Shown here in pieces: positions 1 through 8,071 of a DNA stretch of 64,000 nucleotides; positions within the stretch are counted from its first letter, which is position 1, and each line of letters begins with the position of its first letter. Below the pieces are notes generated by a model that made no database searches, had not been told where the DNA came from, and saw only the letters and a program-made list of their open reading frames with translations. The stretch is from Actinomadura meyerae (GTDB lineage Bacteria > Actinomycetota > Actinomycetes > Streptosporangiales > Streptosporangiaceae): the NCBI RefSeq assembly GCF_900188445.1, contig NZ_FZOR01000018.1:1-64000 (forward strand). Direction: 5' to 3'. A program made the position numbers and the translations under genes.

Positions 1-106
1 GTGGGTGTAAGGCCCCCGGTAGACGACCGGGTTGATAGGCCGGAGATGGAAGCGCGGTAACGTGTGGAGTCGACCGGTACTAATAGGCCGAGTGGCTTGA
101 ACACAC
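1..106 (+). rRNA. 23S rRNA, 3' end (partial)
   Basis: The first ~106 bases carry the conserved 3'-terminal part of large-subunit rRNA, including the segment around positions 72-90 (gaccggtactaataggccg) found at the end of bacterial 23S. The gene starts upstream of the window. The 3' boundary is approximate, since it is set by pairing with the missing 5' end. A 5S gene follows about 150 bases later, as in an ordinary bacterial rrn operon. Confidence 0.93.
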
Positions 107-258
107 TGAACGTTCAAAGCGAGTCGCTGTTGTGGGTTTGTTCGCGTCCCTGTGTGGTTCTCAGGAAACAATCCGGGAATCGCAGTGCATAATATAATAC
201 CGAGTTGAGTCGCTCGGACGTTGATTTGCCCGCCCGGTATCGGGTGGTGCGTTGAGGC

Positions 259-376
259 GTTCGGTGGTTTTGGCGAAGGGGAAACACCCGGTCCCATTCC
301 GAACCCGGAAGTTAAGCCCTTCAGCGCCGATGGTACTGCATGGGAGACTGTGTGGGAGAGTAGGACGCCGCCGGAC
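259..376 (+). rRNA. 5S rRNA
   Basis: This is a 118-nt 5S rRNA. The 5' end (gttcggtggt) pairs with the 3' end (gccgccggac), forming helix I. The conserved internal blocks ccgaacccggaagttaag and gatggtactgc are present near 297-340. It lies about 150 nt after the 23S 3' end and directly before a strong terminator, so it is the last gene of this rrn operon. Confidence 0.95.
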
Positions 377-388
377 TTATATTGCAGG

Positions 389-417
389 AAGGCCCCGCCG
401 TCACCGGCGGGGCCTTT
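389..417 (+). terminator. Intrinsic terminator of the rRNA operon
   Basis: A perfect 12-bp stem (389-400 with 405-416) closes a 4-nt loop and is followed by a T-rich tail (tttctcgttt). It begins 13 nt after 5S rRNA, so it ends the rrn transcript. It also separates the operon from the convergent kinase-like gene. Confidence 0.9.
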
Positions 418-423
418 CTCGTT

Positions 424-1065
424 TCATCCCAACAGGTTCAGGACTCGCGTCGCCTGGGCGGCCAGGTCGACCGATCCTCTCGGCGATCGACCTTGTCCGC
501 TGCCGAGTATCCGCAGCAGCCAGAACAGCGCGTGCAGACGCCGGCAGTCCAAGAGTCTCGAAGCGTCGGACTCCGCGGACGCGACCTGCTCCAGAGCGCG
601 AACGAGAGCGGTCCCGTCCCGCTGCCGTACGGAGATGTGCTCGACCATCTCCGCGAGCTCGTAAGCGCGGTCACTGAGTCCGGAGTACTCGAAATCGACC
701 AGGCGGGCCTGAGAACCGTCCCACAGCCAATCGGCCACATTCCCGTCTCCTGTTCCGAACACCGGTGCTGCCGTTCGAGTGAGCCGGTCGGCCAGGATCG
801 CCCGCGGCACCGCCTTCTGGACCTGAACCACGGTGCGGGCGACGGCGGCGGCCTGCTCCACGCCCACAGGTTCCGAGAGCGGTACTCCTGGCAGGCGGGA
901 CATCACGACCGTCGGTGGGTCGGCGGCGAGATCGGCGGACACGGGTGCGGGCGCTGTCCCGGGAGCATGCTCGGCGATGAGTCGCAAAGCGGTCCACTGC
1001 CGCTGCTTGACCACCGCCGCCGTTCCGATTACGACGAGATGTGTAGCGCTCGACCGGTCGCTCAT
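424..1065 (-). CDS. Aminoglycoside phosphotransferase / choline kinase-like protein
   Basis: A 213-residue protein with the C-lobe of the APH/choline-kinase fold. The catalytic-loop region reads TGDGNVADWLWDG, an actinobacterial variant of HGDxxxxN, followed by the metal-binding segment LVDFEYSG and a helical EMVEHIS region. The N-lobe is short: a VVK lysine is near residue 20, but no clear glycine-rich loop precedes it, and at 213 aa it is well below the ~300 aa usual for APH proteins. It may be N-terminally reduced. The ATG at 1065 has a good ribosome site (aagggg, 6-7 nt upstream). Substrate unknown; small-molecule phosphorylation is inferred from the family only. Confidence 0.72.
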   Translation of the reverse strand: MSDRSSATHLVVIGTAAVVKQRQWTALRLIAEHAPGTAPAPVSADLAADPPTVVMSRLPGVPLSEPVGVEQAAAVARTVVQVQKAVPRAILADRLTRTAAPVFGTGDGNVADWLWDGSQARLVDFEYSGLSDRAYELAEMVEHISVRQRDGTALVRALEQVASAESDASRLLDCRRLHALFWLLRILGSGQGRSPRGSVDLAAQATRVLNLLG

Positions 1066-1268
1066 GCCATCCCCTTCGAGGTCGGGCCGGGCCAGGGGCC
1101 TGGCCGGCCAGGTGGTATCGCCGGAAGAAAGGAGCGCCGGGGGATGTCTGGCGGCCGCCTGGCGAATGGTTCAGAGGTCATGCCGCTGATCAGTTTCGGG
1201 TGTCCTCAATCCGCACGTCCGGATGATCTGCGTAATGAGGGTAGGGGCCTGGCAAGCAGGGAGGATCA

Positions 1269-1466
1269 ATGGATCGGGTTCATGGGGCGCGGGATCGCGC
1301 CACGTGGCGCAAGAGCTCCCGGAGCAACGGTTCGAGCAACTGTGTCGAGGTCGCCCGCCTGCGGCGCGGCATCGGGGTCAGGGACAGCAAGGCACCGGCC
1401 GGAGCCGTGCTCGTCCTCGATGCGGACCGTTGGGCGACCTTCCTTGAGGCCGTCAAGGAGCGGTGA
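1269..1466 (+). CDS. DUF397 domain protein
   Basis: A 65-residue protein that is almost entirely one DUF397 domain: WRKSSRSNGSSNCVEVA near residues 13-29 and GIGVRDSKAPAGAVL near 34-48. DUF397 proteins are abundant in actinomycetes and usually sit directly after an XRE-family (Scr1-like) regulator, with which they are thought to act as a pair. Here no helix-turn-helix gene precedes it; about 200 non-coding bases and an oppositely oriented kinase-like gene lie upstream. The ATG at 1269 has a strong ribosome site (gggagg, spacing about 5). It is probably an orphan member whose partner, if any, is elsewhere. Confidence 0.88.
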   Translation: MDRVHGARDRATWRKSSRSNGSSNCVEVARLRRGIGVRDSKAPAGAVLVLDADRWATFLEAVKER

Positions 1467-1652
1467 TCGCCATCTGAACCGGCTCGGGAGGCGATGAGCC
1501 ACCGGACCGGAGACGAGGGGCATCGGCCGAGGTCGCCGATTCCGCCGCCTGTGGCGGTCATCGGTCGATGCCCGTCGGCGCGGGCGCTCGGGCGGGCCGA
1601 GGCTCGTGTCTGATGGGCGACGGACGCCGGAGTCGGGCTTGAGAGGAGGGGG

Positions 1653-2144
1653 TCAGGCTTCCAGGGCGTCCAGGCGGGACTGGACGGCTTCCAGGTCGTC
1701 CTCGCTGAAGACCTCGATGCCGGCGCGCTGGAGCAGGGCGGTGGTCACGCCCGTGCCGGGGTGGTGCGCGCCCGTGAAGGTGCCGTCGTAGACCCGGTGG
1801 CTGCCGCAGGAGGGGCTGCCCTCCTTGAGCAGGGCGATGCGGGCCCCGGAGCGGCGGGCCGTCTCCAGGGCGAGGCGGGCGCCGCGGAGGAACTCCTCGG
1901 TCACGTCGTCGCCGGCGCCGGTGCGGATGCGGGCCCGGCCGTCCAGGACGTCGGCTCCGTCGCCACCGACGATCTCGGCCGCCGGGCGCGGTACGGCCAG
2001 GCCACCCGAAACTTCGGGGCAGAATGGGACAAGACGGCCTTCCGTCCGCCACCGGTGGAAGAGGTCGCCTTCGACCGGCTTGGCCGCGCCGTCGTACCTG
2101 ACGTGCCGCCCCGCCAGGCACGAGCTGACCAGGATGCGTTCCAT
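1653..2144 (-). CDS. DUF523 family protein (YbbK-like)
   Basis: A 163-residue protein covering a full DUF523 domain. Visible signatures are the N-terminal SSCLAGxxVRYDG, then FCPEVSGGLAVPRP near 42-55, and LKEGSPSCGSxxVYDGTFTG near 105-125. The conserved cysteines (CLAG, FCPE, SPSCG) suggest a metal or Fe-S site, but no biochemical function is established for the family. It starts at the ATG at 2144, about 110 nt from a divergent phosphatase gene, so the two may share a promoter region. The long plus-strand reading frame across it is an antisense artefact of high GC content. Confidence 0.88.
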   Translation of the reverse strand: MERILVSSCLAGRHVRYDGAAKPVEGDLFHRWRTEGRLVPFCPEVSGGLAVPRPAAEIVGGDGADVLDGRARIRTGAGDDVTEEFLRGARLALETARRSGARIALLKEGSPSCGSHRVYDGTFTGAHHPGTGVTTALLQRAGIEVFSEDDLEAVQSRLDALEA

Positions 2145-2255
2145 GCGTCCAGCCTATGGCGGCGCCGAGCTGGACTGGTCGCCGTGATCTGCGTCACTCT
2201 CTGGATCTGTGCGCAGGGCTCGGGTATTAGTTGCAGAACATCAACTAACGAATAT

Positions 2256-3485
2256 ATGGGTGGAACGTTGGAGAACTCAGCGGGTACCGGAGACCGGGCA
2301 GCCCGCGAGCTGGAGCGGATCAGACTGATCACCGATGAGGCGTTCGCTCATATGGACGTGGACGAGTTCCTGGACACGCTGCTCGACCGGCTGTGCCGGG
2401 CCCTGGACGTCGACACCGCGGTGGTGCTGCTCCTCGACCCGCAGGGCCGGTACCTCATGGCGACGGCCGCGAGGGGGATAGAGGAGGAGGTCACCCAGGC
2501 GGCGCACGTCCCGGTCGGGCAGGGGTTCGCCGGGCGCGTCGCCGCGGAGCGGCGGACCATCTACATCCCGGACGTGCCGAGCGCGGGCCTTTTCAACCCG
2601 CTGCTGGTGCAGCGGGGGCTGCGGTCCCTGCTCGGCGTGCCGCTCATCGGCGGCGGAGCGCTGGTCGGCGTCCTGCACGTCGGGACGCTCGCTCCGCGCC
2701 GCTTCACCGACGACGAGTCCGAGCTGCTGCGGCTCGCGGCCTCGAGCGTCGCGATGGCCCTGCAGTCGCTGGCGAGCCGCGCCGAAAGCGCCGGCGCCCG
2801 GGAACTGCAGCGCAGCCTCGTCCCGGCCGGGCTCCCCGACATCCCCGGCGCCGAGCTGACCGCCCGCTACCGGCCCGGGAAGGCCAGTGTCGGCGGGGAC
2901 TGGTACGACGTGTTCACCCTTCCGTCCGGCGAGGTCGGCATCGTGATGGGGGACGTGGCGGGGCACGGCCTCGGCGCCGCCGTCGTCATGGGACGGATGC
3001 GCAGCGCGCTGCGGGCGTACGCGCTGGACAGCACCGATCCCGCCGAGGTCCTGCGCAAGCTCGACCGGAAGATGACGCATTTCGAGCCGGAGGCGACGGC
3101 GACCGTCCTGTACGCCGTGTTCGACTCCGACATGCGCCGGGTCAGGCTGTCCTCGGCCGGGCACCTCCCGCCCATCCTCGCGCTGCCCGGCGAGCCCGCG
3201 CTGGCCGTCGAGGCGAAGCCGGACGTCCTCATCGGCCTCGGGGACGACATGGCGCGCGAGACCATGACGCTGGAGCTCCCGCCGGGGGCGCTGCTGTGCT
3301 TCTACACCGACGGGCTGATCGAGCGGCGCGACGCGTCCCTGAACACCGGCATCGAGCGGCTGCGCCGCGCGGTGTCCGCGGGCCCGCCCGAGGCCGTCGG
3401 CGCCGCCGTCATGACGGCGCTGATCGGCCGCGAGCGGGCCGAGGACGATGTCGCGCTGCTGATCATCCGCCGGTCGCCCGGGTGA
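2256..3485 (+). CDS. GAF domain-containing SpoIIE/PP2C serine phosphatase (RsbU-like)
   Basis: A 409-residue cytoplasmic protein with an N-terminal GAF sensor (about residues 25-165) and a C-terminal SpoIIE-type PP2C phosphatase (about 190-405). Metal-binding and catalytic motifs are GGDWYDVF, VMGDVAGHG, FYTDGLIERR and the terminal EDDVALLII. The family dephosphorylates anti-anti-sigma factors, acting in partner-switching control of alternative sigma factors or, in actinomycetes, of development. No anti-sigma or STAS gene is adjacent, so its partner is distant. The start is uncertain: ATG 2256 has little ribosome site, while the in-frame TTG at 2268 follows gggtgg. Frame upstream of 2256 overlaps the divergent DUF523 gene and is not credible. 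Confidence 0.87.
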   Translation: MGGTLENSAGTGDRAARELERIRLITDEAFAHMDVDEFLDTLLDRLCRALDVDTAVVLLLDPQGRYLMATAARGIEEEVTQAAHVPVGQGFAGRVAAERRTIYIPDVPSAGLFNPLLVQRGLRSLLGVPLIGGGALVGVLHVGTLAPRRFTDDESELLRLAASSVAMALQSLASRAESAGARELQRSLVPAGLPDIPGAELTARYRPGKASVGGDWYDVFTLPSGEVGIVMGDVAGHGLGAAVVMGRMRSALRAYALDSTDPAEVLRKLDRKMTHFEPEATATVLYAVFDSDMRRVRLSSAGHLPPILALPGEPALAVEAKPDVLIGLGDDMARETMTLELPPGALLCFYTDGLIERRDASLNTGIERLRRAVSAGPPEAVGAAVMTALIGRERAEDDVALLIIRRSPG

Positions 3486-3498
3486 CGGCCGCGCCGGG

Positions 3499-4317
3499 TC
3501 ACTTCCCGGCGCGGATCCGGTCGACGGCGATCTGGGCGACGCGGACGGCGCCGCCCGGGTTCATGCGGGTGCCGCGCCAGGCGAGCCGGCCGTGCGCGGG
3601 CGCGACGATGAGCGCCTGGTTCTTCGCGACGCCGCGCATGATGTCGCGGGCCAGCTTCTCCGCCGTGTAGAGGCGCGGGGACGCCTTCTTGATGTCACCG
3701 GTCGCGTCGCCGCTGAGCGCCGTCTCGGGCAGGTCCGGGTTGACGTTGTGCAGCAGCGGGGTGTCGACGAACGACGGGCAGACGACGCTGACCTTGACGC
3801 CGCGTCCGGCCGCCTCGGCGCGCAGGCCGAGGGAGAGGCCGACGACGGCGTGCTTGGTCGCGGTGTAGGGGATGCCGATCGGCATCGGGACGAGCCCCGC
3901 CAGCGACGCGGTGTTCACGATGTGGCCGCGGCCCTGCTCCAGCATGATCGGGTAGGCGGCGTGGACGCCGTGGACGACGCCCTTGAGGTTGATGTCGATC
4001 GCCCGGTTCCAGTGGTCGAGGGTGAGCTCCTCGGCCAGGCCGCCGACCGCGATGCCGGCGTTGTTGAAGACGATGTCGAGCCGGCCGTGCTCGGCCTTGA
4101 CGCTCTTGTAGAGGTCGGCGACGGCGTCGGCGTCGGTGACGTCGAGGGCGGCGGAGACCGCCCGGCCCTTGCCGAGGGTGTTCAGCTTGTCGGCGACCTC
4201 CGCCGCGCCGCCGGCGTTGATGTCGCTCACGACGACGGTGTCGCCGCGCGCCACCAGGGACGTGGCGATCGCACGGCCGATGCCGGATGCGCCTCCGGTC
4301 ACGATCGCGATGCTCAT
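3499..4317 (-). CDS. Short-chain dehydrogenase/reductase
   Basis: A 272-residue classical SDR. It has the NAD(P)-binding TGGASGIG (7-14), NNAG (85-88), and the catalytic Ser138, Tyr151 and Lys155 (YTATK). An acidic residue (Asp32) after the second strand suggests a preference for NAD(H), which is an inference. It begins at an ATG with ggag upstream and lies 125 bp downstream of the monooxygenase gene, on the same strand. This makes it the last gene of a TetR / diiron oxygenase / monooxygenase / SDR set. Such SDRs often act with Baeyer-Villiger-type enzymes by interconverting an alcohol and the ketone substrate. Confidence 0.88.
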   Translation of the reverse strand: MSIAIVTGGASGIGRAIATSLVARGDTVVVSDINAGGAAEVADKLNTLGKGRAVSAALDVTDADAVADLYKSVKAEHGRLDIVFNNAGIAVGGLAEELTLDHWNRAIDINLKGVVHGVHAAYPIMLEQGRGHIVNTASLAGLVPMPIGIPYTATKHAVVGLSLGLRAEAAGRGVKVSVVCPSFVDTPLLHNVNPDLPETALSGDATGDIKKASPRLYTAEKLARDIMRGVAKNQALIVAPAHGRLAWRGTRMNPGGAVRVAQIAVDRIRAGK

Positions 4318-4442
4318 TGCGCGCTCCGCTCGATGGACCGCGGGCCGGGCCTCGGGGGAGTGCCCCGCCCGCGGTGGTTAATTGGATTCGATGTTGAATT
4401 AGGGGGATTGTAGGGGCGGGCGCGGCCCGCCGGTACCCGCGG

Positions 4443-5987
4443 TCACCCGGCGCGGGCGGCCGGTTCGTCCCGTTGCCCGGTGCCGCGCTCGATCTGGAAG
4501 TCGCCCGGGTCGAGCCGGCGGGTCCGCAGCCAGAAGTTCAGCGTGGACGCCGGCCACGCGGCCCGGTTGACGCCGGCGCGGTCGAGGTACCAGCTGTCGC
4601 AGCCGCCGGCGACCCAGACGGCGCCCTCCGACTTGCGCTGCACCCACCGGTTGAACCGGTCCTGGACGGACGGCTTCACCGAGATCCGCGTGCCGCCCGC
4701 CGCGTCCAGCATCGCCAGGGCCTGCAGGACGTAGCGGACCTGCGCCTCGATGATGAAGATCATCGAGTTGTGGCCGAGCCCGGAGTTGGGTCCGAGCAGC
4801 AGGAACAGGTTCGGGAAGCCCGCGACCGCGACGCCGAGGTGCGCCTCGATGCCGTCCTTCCAGGCGTCCTGGATCTTCACCCCGCCGCGCCCGACGATGT
4901 GCGCGCCGTCGAACGCGTCGGTGACGTGGAAGCCGGTGCCGAAGATGATCGCGTCGACCTCGTGCTCCCGGCCGTCGCGGGTCACGATCGAGTGCTCGCG
5001 GACCTCGGCGATGCCCTCGGTGGTCAGCTCCACGTTGGGCCGCATCAGCGCCGGGTAGTAGTCGCTCGACACCAGCGTCCGCTTGCAGCCCATCGTGTAG
5101 TCGGGGGTGAGCTTGCGGCGCAGGTCCCGGTCGGGGACCTGCCGGGCGAGATGCCACCGGGCGAGGGCGCTCGCCGCCTTGAGCAGCCGCGGGTTCTTGA
5201 ACCCGAGGACGAAGCTCTCCTGCACCAGGTAGATGCCGTTGCGGTAGCCGCGCTGGACGAGCGGGACGCGCCGGAACAGCGCCCGCTCCACGGCGGTGAC
5301 CGGGCGGTCGGGCTTCGGCAGGATCCACGGCGGCGTCCGCTGGAACACCGTCAGGTGCCGGACCCGCTTCGCGATCTGCGGGACGAACTGGATCGCCGAC
5401 GCGCCGGTCCCGACCACCGCGACCCGCTTCCCGGCCAGGTCGTAGGAGTGGTCCCACTGGGCGGAGTGGAACGTCGTCCCCTCGAACGAGGCGAGCCCCG
5501 GCAGGTCGGGGATGCTCGGGTAGTGCAGCGGGCCCATGCCCGCGACCAGCGCCCGCCCCCGCACGGTCTCCTCGCCGTTGACGGTCACCCGCCAGGTGTC
5601 GGTGGCGTCGTCGTACTCCGCCCCGGTCGCCTCCGCGTTGAACCGGATGTGCTGCGCCAGCTCGTACTTGGCGACGATGTCCTTGATGTACTGGAGCAGT
5701 TCCGCCTGCTCGGGGAACATCCGCGACCAGTCGGCCTTGGGCTCGAAGGAGTACGAGTACAGCAGCGACATGATGTCGCAGGCGCAGCCGGGGTAGGTGT
5801 TCTCCCGCCACGTCCCGCCGACCTCGTCCGCCTTCTCCAGGATGACGAAGTCGTGCACGCCGGCCTTCTTCAGCCCGATCGCCATGCCGAGGCCGGAGAA
5901 GCCCGTCCCGACGATGACGACCTTGTACGGGCCGTCCGGCCCCGCCGCCGGCGTCACCACGGCGGGGTCCCGCTGGACCGCGGCCAC
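4443..5987 (-). CDS. Flavin-containing monooxygenase, Baeyer-Villiger type
   Basis: A 514-residue flavoprotein. The FAD-binding GTGFSG is at 27-32, EVGGTWRENTYPGCACD follows at about 55-71, the Baeyer-Villiger fingerprint (FEGTTFHSAQWD) is at 168-179, and a second Rossmann motif for NADPH (GTGASA) is at 193-198. Known members insert an oxygen next to a ketone or oxidise heteroatoms. It starts with GTG one base after the stop codon of the diiron oxygenase gene, so the two are co-transcribed and probably translationally coupled. With the SDR downstream and a TetR gene upstream, it looks like part of an inducible route for a hydrophobic ketone or alcohol. The substrate cannot be read from sequence. 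Confidence 0.9.
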   Translation of the reverse strand: MAAVQRDPAVVTPAAGPDGPYKVVIVGTGFSGLGMAIGLKKAGVHDFVILEKADEVGGTWRENTYPGCACDIMSLLYSYSFEPKADWSRMFPEQAELLQYIKDIVAKYELAQHIRFNAEATGAEYDDATDTWRVTVNGEETVRGRALVAGMGPLHYPSIPDLPGLASFEGTTFHSAQWDHSYDLAGKRVAVVGTGASAIQFVPQIAKRVRHLTVFQRTPPWILPKPDRPVTAVERALFRRVPLVQRGYRNGIYLVQESFVLGFKNPRLLKAASALARWHLARQVPDRDLRRKLTPDYTMGCKRTLVSSDYYPALMRPNVELTTEGIAEVREHSIVTRDGREHEVDAIIFGTGFHVTDAFDGAHIVGRGGVKIQDAWKDGIEAHLGVAVAGFPNLFLLLGPNSGLGHNSMIFIIEAQVRYVLQALAMLDAAGGTRISVKPSVQDRFNRWVQRKSEGAVWVAGGCDSWYLDRAGVNRAAWPASTLNFWLRTRRLDPGDFQIERGTGQRDEPAARAG

Positions 5988-5988
5988 G

Positions 5989-6990
5989 CTACGCGGCCTT
6001 GGCGGAGTCGACGTCGCGGCGCCGGCCGGGCTCGTCCCAGATCCCGAACGCCTTCCACACCCGCCTGTTCACCGGGTCGATGACGCCCAGCTCGGCCATC
6101 AGGTCGCGGATCTTGCCGACCGAGTTGGAGATCTCCGCCTGCGACGCCTCGCTCCGGTAGGCGGCGCGGACGACGTCCTTCGGGATGTTGAAGTGCCGCA
6201 CCATCGGCCCGGGCGGGGACAGCATGATCCGCGCCATCACGCCGAGGACGACCGGGGTGGCCAGCCCGAGGATCCGGCGGCGCACCGGGTGCATGTTCGG
6301 CACCCGGTGCTTGAGGTAGTGCCGGGCGAACGAGATGTGCCGGGCCTCCTCCGCGATGTGGATCTTCATGATGGTCTCCTCGAGCGGGTGCTTGATGTGC
6401 CCGCCCTTGAGGGACTTGCGCTGGACGTAGTCGATCGGGTCCTCGCCGCCGAGCACGAACACGAAGAACATCTCGGTGCTGACCAGCGGGATCCACGGCG
6501 CGGCCTGCGCGATGAGGCTGAGCGAGCGCGGCATGCCGCGGATCGGCATCTTCGTCCGGTTCACGAACTCCTGGAACATCATCCCGTGGTGACATTCCTC
6601 GGTCGTCTCGTGGTAGACGTACCGGAACTCGGGCCGCCCGTTCGGCAGCCGGTAGGCGTAGTTGAGCAGCCCGCGCTTCAGCAGGTTCTCGAACTGGAGC
6701 CCGATCTTCATCGCGGTGGCGACGCGCCACAGCCCGATCTGCGCCTGGATCTCCGGCGGCTGCGCCTGGTACCAGGCCGTCTCGCCGAGCCGGTCGAACG
6801 GCGGCAGGATCCAGCGCGGATCGTTCTTGTCGACGGTGAACTCGGGGTCGTCCCAGGGGATGTCGGCGTAGGCCTCCCAGTGCTTGTCCACCGACGCCTT
6901 GTTCAGGCGGTCGATGACGCCGAGGTACGACTTCTTGTCCTTGACCTGCTCGCGGACCTCGTCGGCGAGTTCGGTGGGGGCTTTCGGCAT
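5989..6990 (-). CDS. AurF-like diiron oxygenase
   Basis: A 333-residue helical protein of the AurF / p-aminobenzoate N-oxygenase superfamily. Two iron-ligand segments are visible: ETTEECHHGMMFQEF (about 128-142) and the EExxH-type HIAEEARHISFARHYL (about 211-226); an earlier Glu in FENLLKRG could complete the site. AurF itself oxidises an aromatic amine, but most actinobacterial relatives near monooxygenases are uncharacterised and may act on other substrates. It is the first enzyme gene after the TetR regulator (about 106 bp gap) and abuts the monooxygenase gene. The ATG at 6990 follows an acceptable gagggag ribosome site. Confidence 0.8.
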   Translation of the reverse strand: MPKAPTELADEVREQVKDKKSYLGVIDRLNKASVDKHWEAYADIPWDDPEFTVDKNDPRWILPPFDRLGETAWYQAQPPEIQAQIGLWRVATAMKIGLQFENLLKRGLLNYAYRLPNGRPEFRYVYHETTEECHHGMMFQEFVNRTKMPIRGMPRSLSLIAQAAPWIPLVSTEMFFVFVLGGEDPIDYVQRKSLKGGHIKHPLEETIMKIHIAEEARHISFARHYLKHRVPNMHPVRRRILGLATPVVLGVMARIMLSPPGPMVRHFNIPKDVVRAAYRSEASQAEISNSVGKIRDLMAELGVIDPVNRRVWKAFGIWDEPGRRRDVDSAKAA

Positions 6991-7096
6991 GTGGCGCTCC
7001 CTCGGGGTGAGGCGGCCGGCGCGTACCGATGGCGGGCCGGCGGTGGTGCTGGGGTGGAACGGGGGGTGCTGCGGGGGTCGGAGTCGTCGGGGTGGG

Positions 7097-7840
7097 TCAG
7101 TCGGTTCGGTGCCCGGACGCGGTCGGCGCGTCCGGCAGGGGCGCGTCCGGGGCGGACGCCTCGGCGGGGGTGTCGGGCATCGGCGCGCCCGAGGGTGCGC
7201 CCTGCTGCGGGACGATCAGCCGCGCGACGTCCTTGACCTGGCGCAGCACCGCGGCCTGGTGGCCTTCGGCGTCGTCGTCCAGCGCGTTCTGGATGGAGAG
7301 CCCGACGAACATCGCGAACAGGGCGCGCAGCATCGTCGGGGCGAAGTCGGGGGTCAGCGTGTTCTGCGGGAACAGCCGCTCGAACGTCTCCAGGATGACC
7401 TGGAGGATCCGCTCGTTCATGTCGATGCACAGCGGCCGCAGCTCGTCGTCGGTGCGCGCCGCCACGGCCAGCTCCATGAGGGCCTTGGCGGGACGGCCCC
7501 GGAACACCTCCCACAGCAGGTCGAGGGCGCCCGAGACGTTGCGCCGGTCGGCCGGCAGCACCGCGAACGCCGTCTCGTACGCCAGGCGCTGCGCCTCCAG
7601 GAGGTGCTCCAGCGCGGCGGCGACGAGCACCATCTTCGTCGGGTAGTGGTGCTGCTGCGCGCCGCGGGAGACGCCCGCGCGGCGGGCCACCTCCGTGGTG
7701 GACGTCCCGGACCAGCCGAGGTCGACCAGGCACTCCATGGTCGCCTCCAGGAGCCTGGCCCGGGTGCGCGACCGGCGTTCCTCCTGCGTGCGGCGCCCGG
7801 AGGAGCCGTGGCGGTGCCGCCTGCGGCTGCTGACTGACAT
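7097..7840 (-). CDS. TetR family regulator
   Basis: A 247-residue TetR-type repressor. A basic N-terminal tail (RRRHRHGSSGRR) precedes the helix-turn-helix (about 30-75), with TSTTEVARRAGVSRGAQQHHYPTK as the DNA-reading part. The C-terminal ligand domain ends in an Ala/Pro/Asp-rich tail. I chose the ATG at 7840 because the upstream extension to 7867 is arginine-rich and unsupported. It is first in a leftward set with the AurF-like, monooxygenase and SDR genes and is probably their regulator. An imperfect 26-bp palindrome 22 bp upstream of the start is a likely operator, implying autoregulation. Confidence 0.85.
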   Translation of the reverse strand: MSVSSRRRHRHGSSGRRTQEERRSRTRARLLEATMECLVDLGWSGTSTTEVARRAGVSRGAQQHHYPTKMVLVAAALEHLLEAQRLAYETAFAVLPADRRNVSGALDLLWEVFRGRPAKALMELAVAARTDDELRPLCIDMNERILQVILETFERLFPQNTLTPDFAPTMLRALFAMFVGLSIQNALDDDAEGHQAAVLRQVKDVARLIVPQQGAPSGAPMPDTPAEASAPDAPLPDAPTASGHRTD

Positions 7841-7861
7841 GGCTCGACGGTACGAGCGCGG

Positions 7862-7887
7862 ATACAAGCAAGCAAGCCTGCATGTAT
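7862..7887. promoter_or_regulatory. Candidate operator of the adjacent TetR regulator
   Basis: This is an imperfect 26-bp palindrome. The left half is ATACAAGCAAGC (7862-7873), then two centre bases, then GCCTGCATGTAT (7876-7887), with 10 of 12 positions matching between arms. It sits between the TetR start (7840) and the divergent ABC transporter gene, where a repressor would act. The link to this TetR protein is inferred from position. Confidence 0.55.
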
Positions 7888-8071
7888 GTTGCCCGCATCA
7901 CAATTGGACATCGCGTCTTATTGATCTTCGCGCGGTACCGGCCTCCGCCGCGGGGGCGGAGGCGTACCGCGGCGGACGTAGCCGGGGGCTGCCGCGTGCG
8001 TCCGGGGGAGCAGCGCGGGTGCCTCTCCTCGCCCGACGACGGGCGGCATGGCGCACCGCCACGATCCCGGC

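Noticed and set aside
193..198. TATAAT in the 23S-5S spacer
   Set aside because: There is no -35 element at the right distance, and the AT-rich spacer of an rrn operon is normally a processing region.
424..1065. The kinase-like gene as a pseudogene
   Set aside because: The N-lobe is short, but the reading frame is open, the start has a good ribosome site and the catalytic loop is intact, so a reduced functional protein is more likely.
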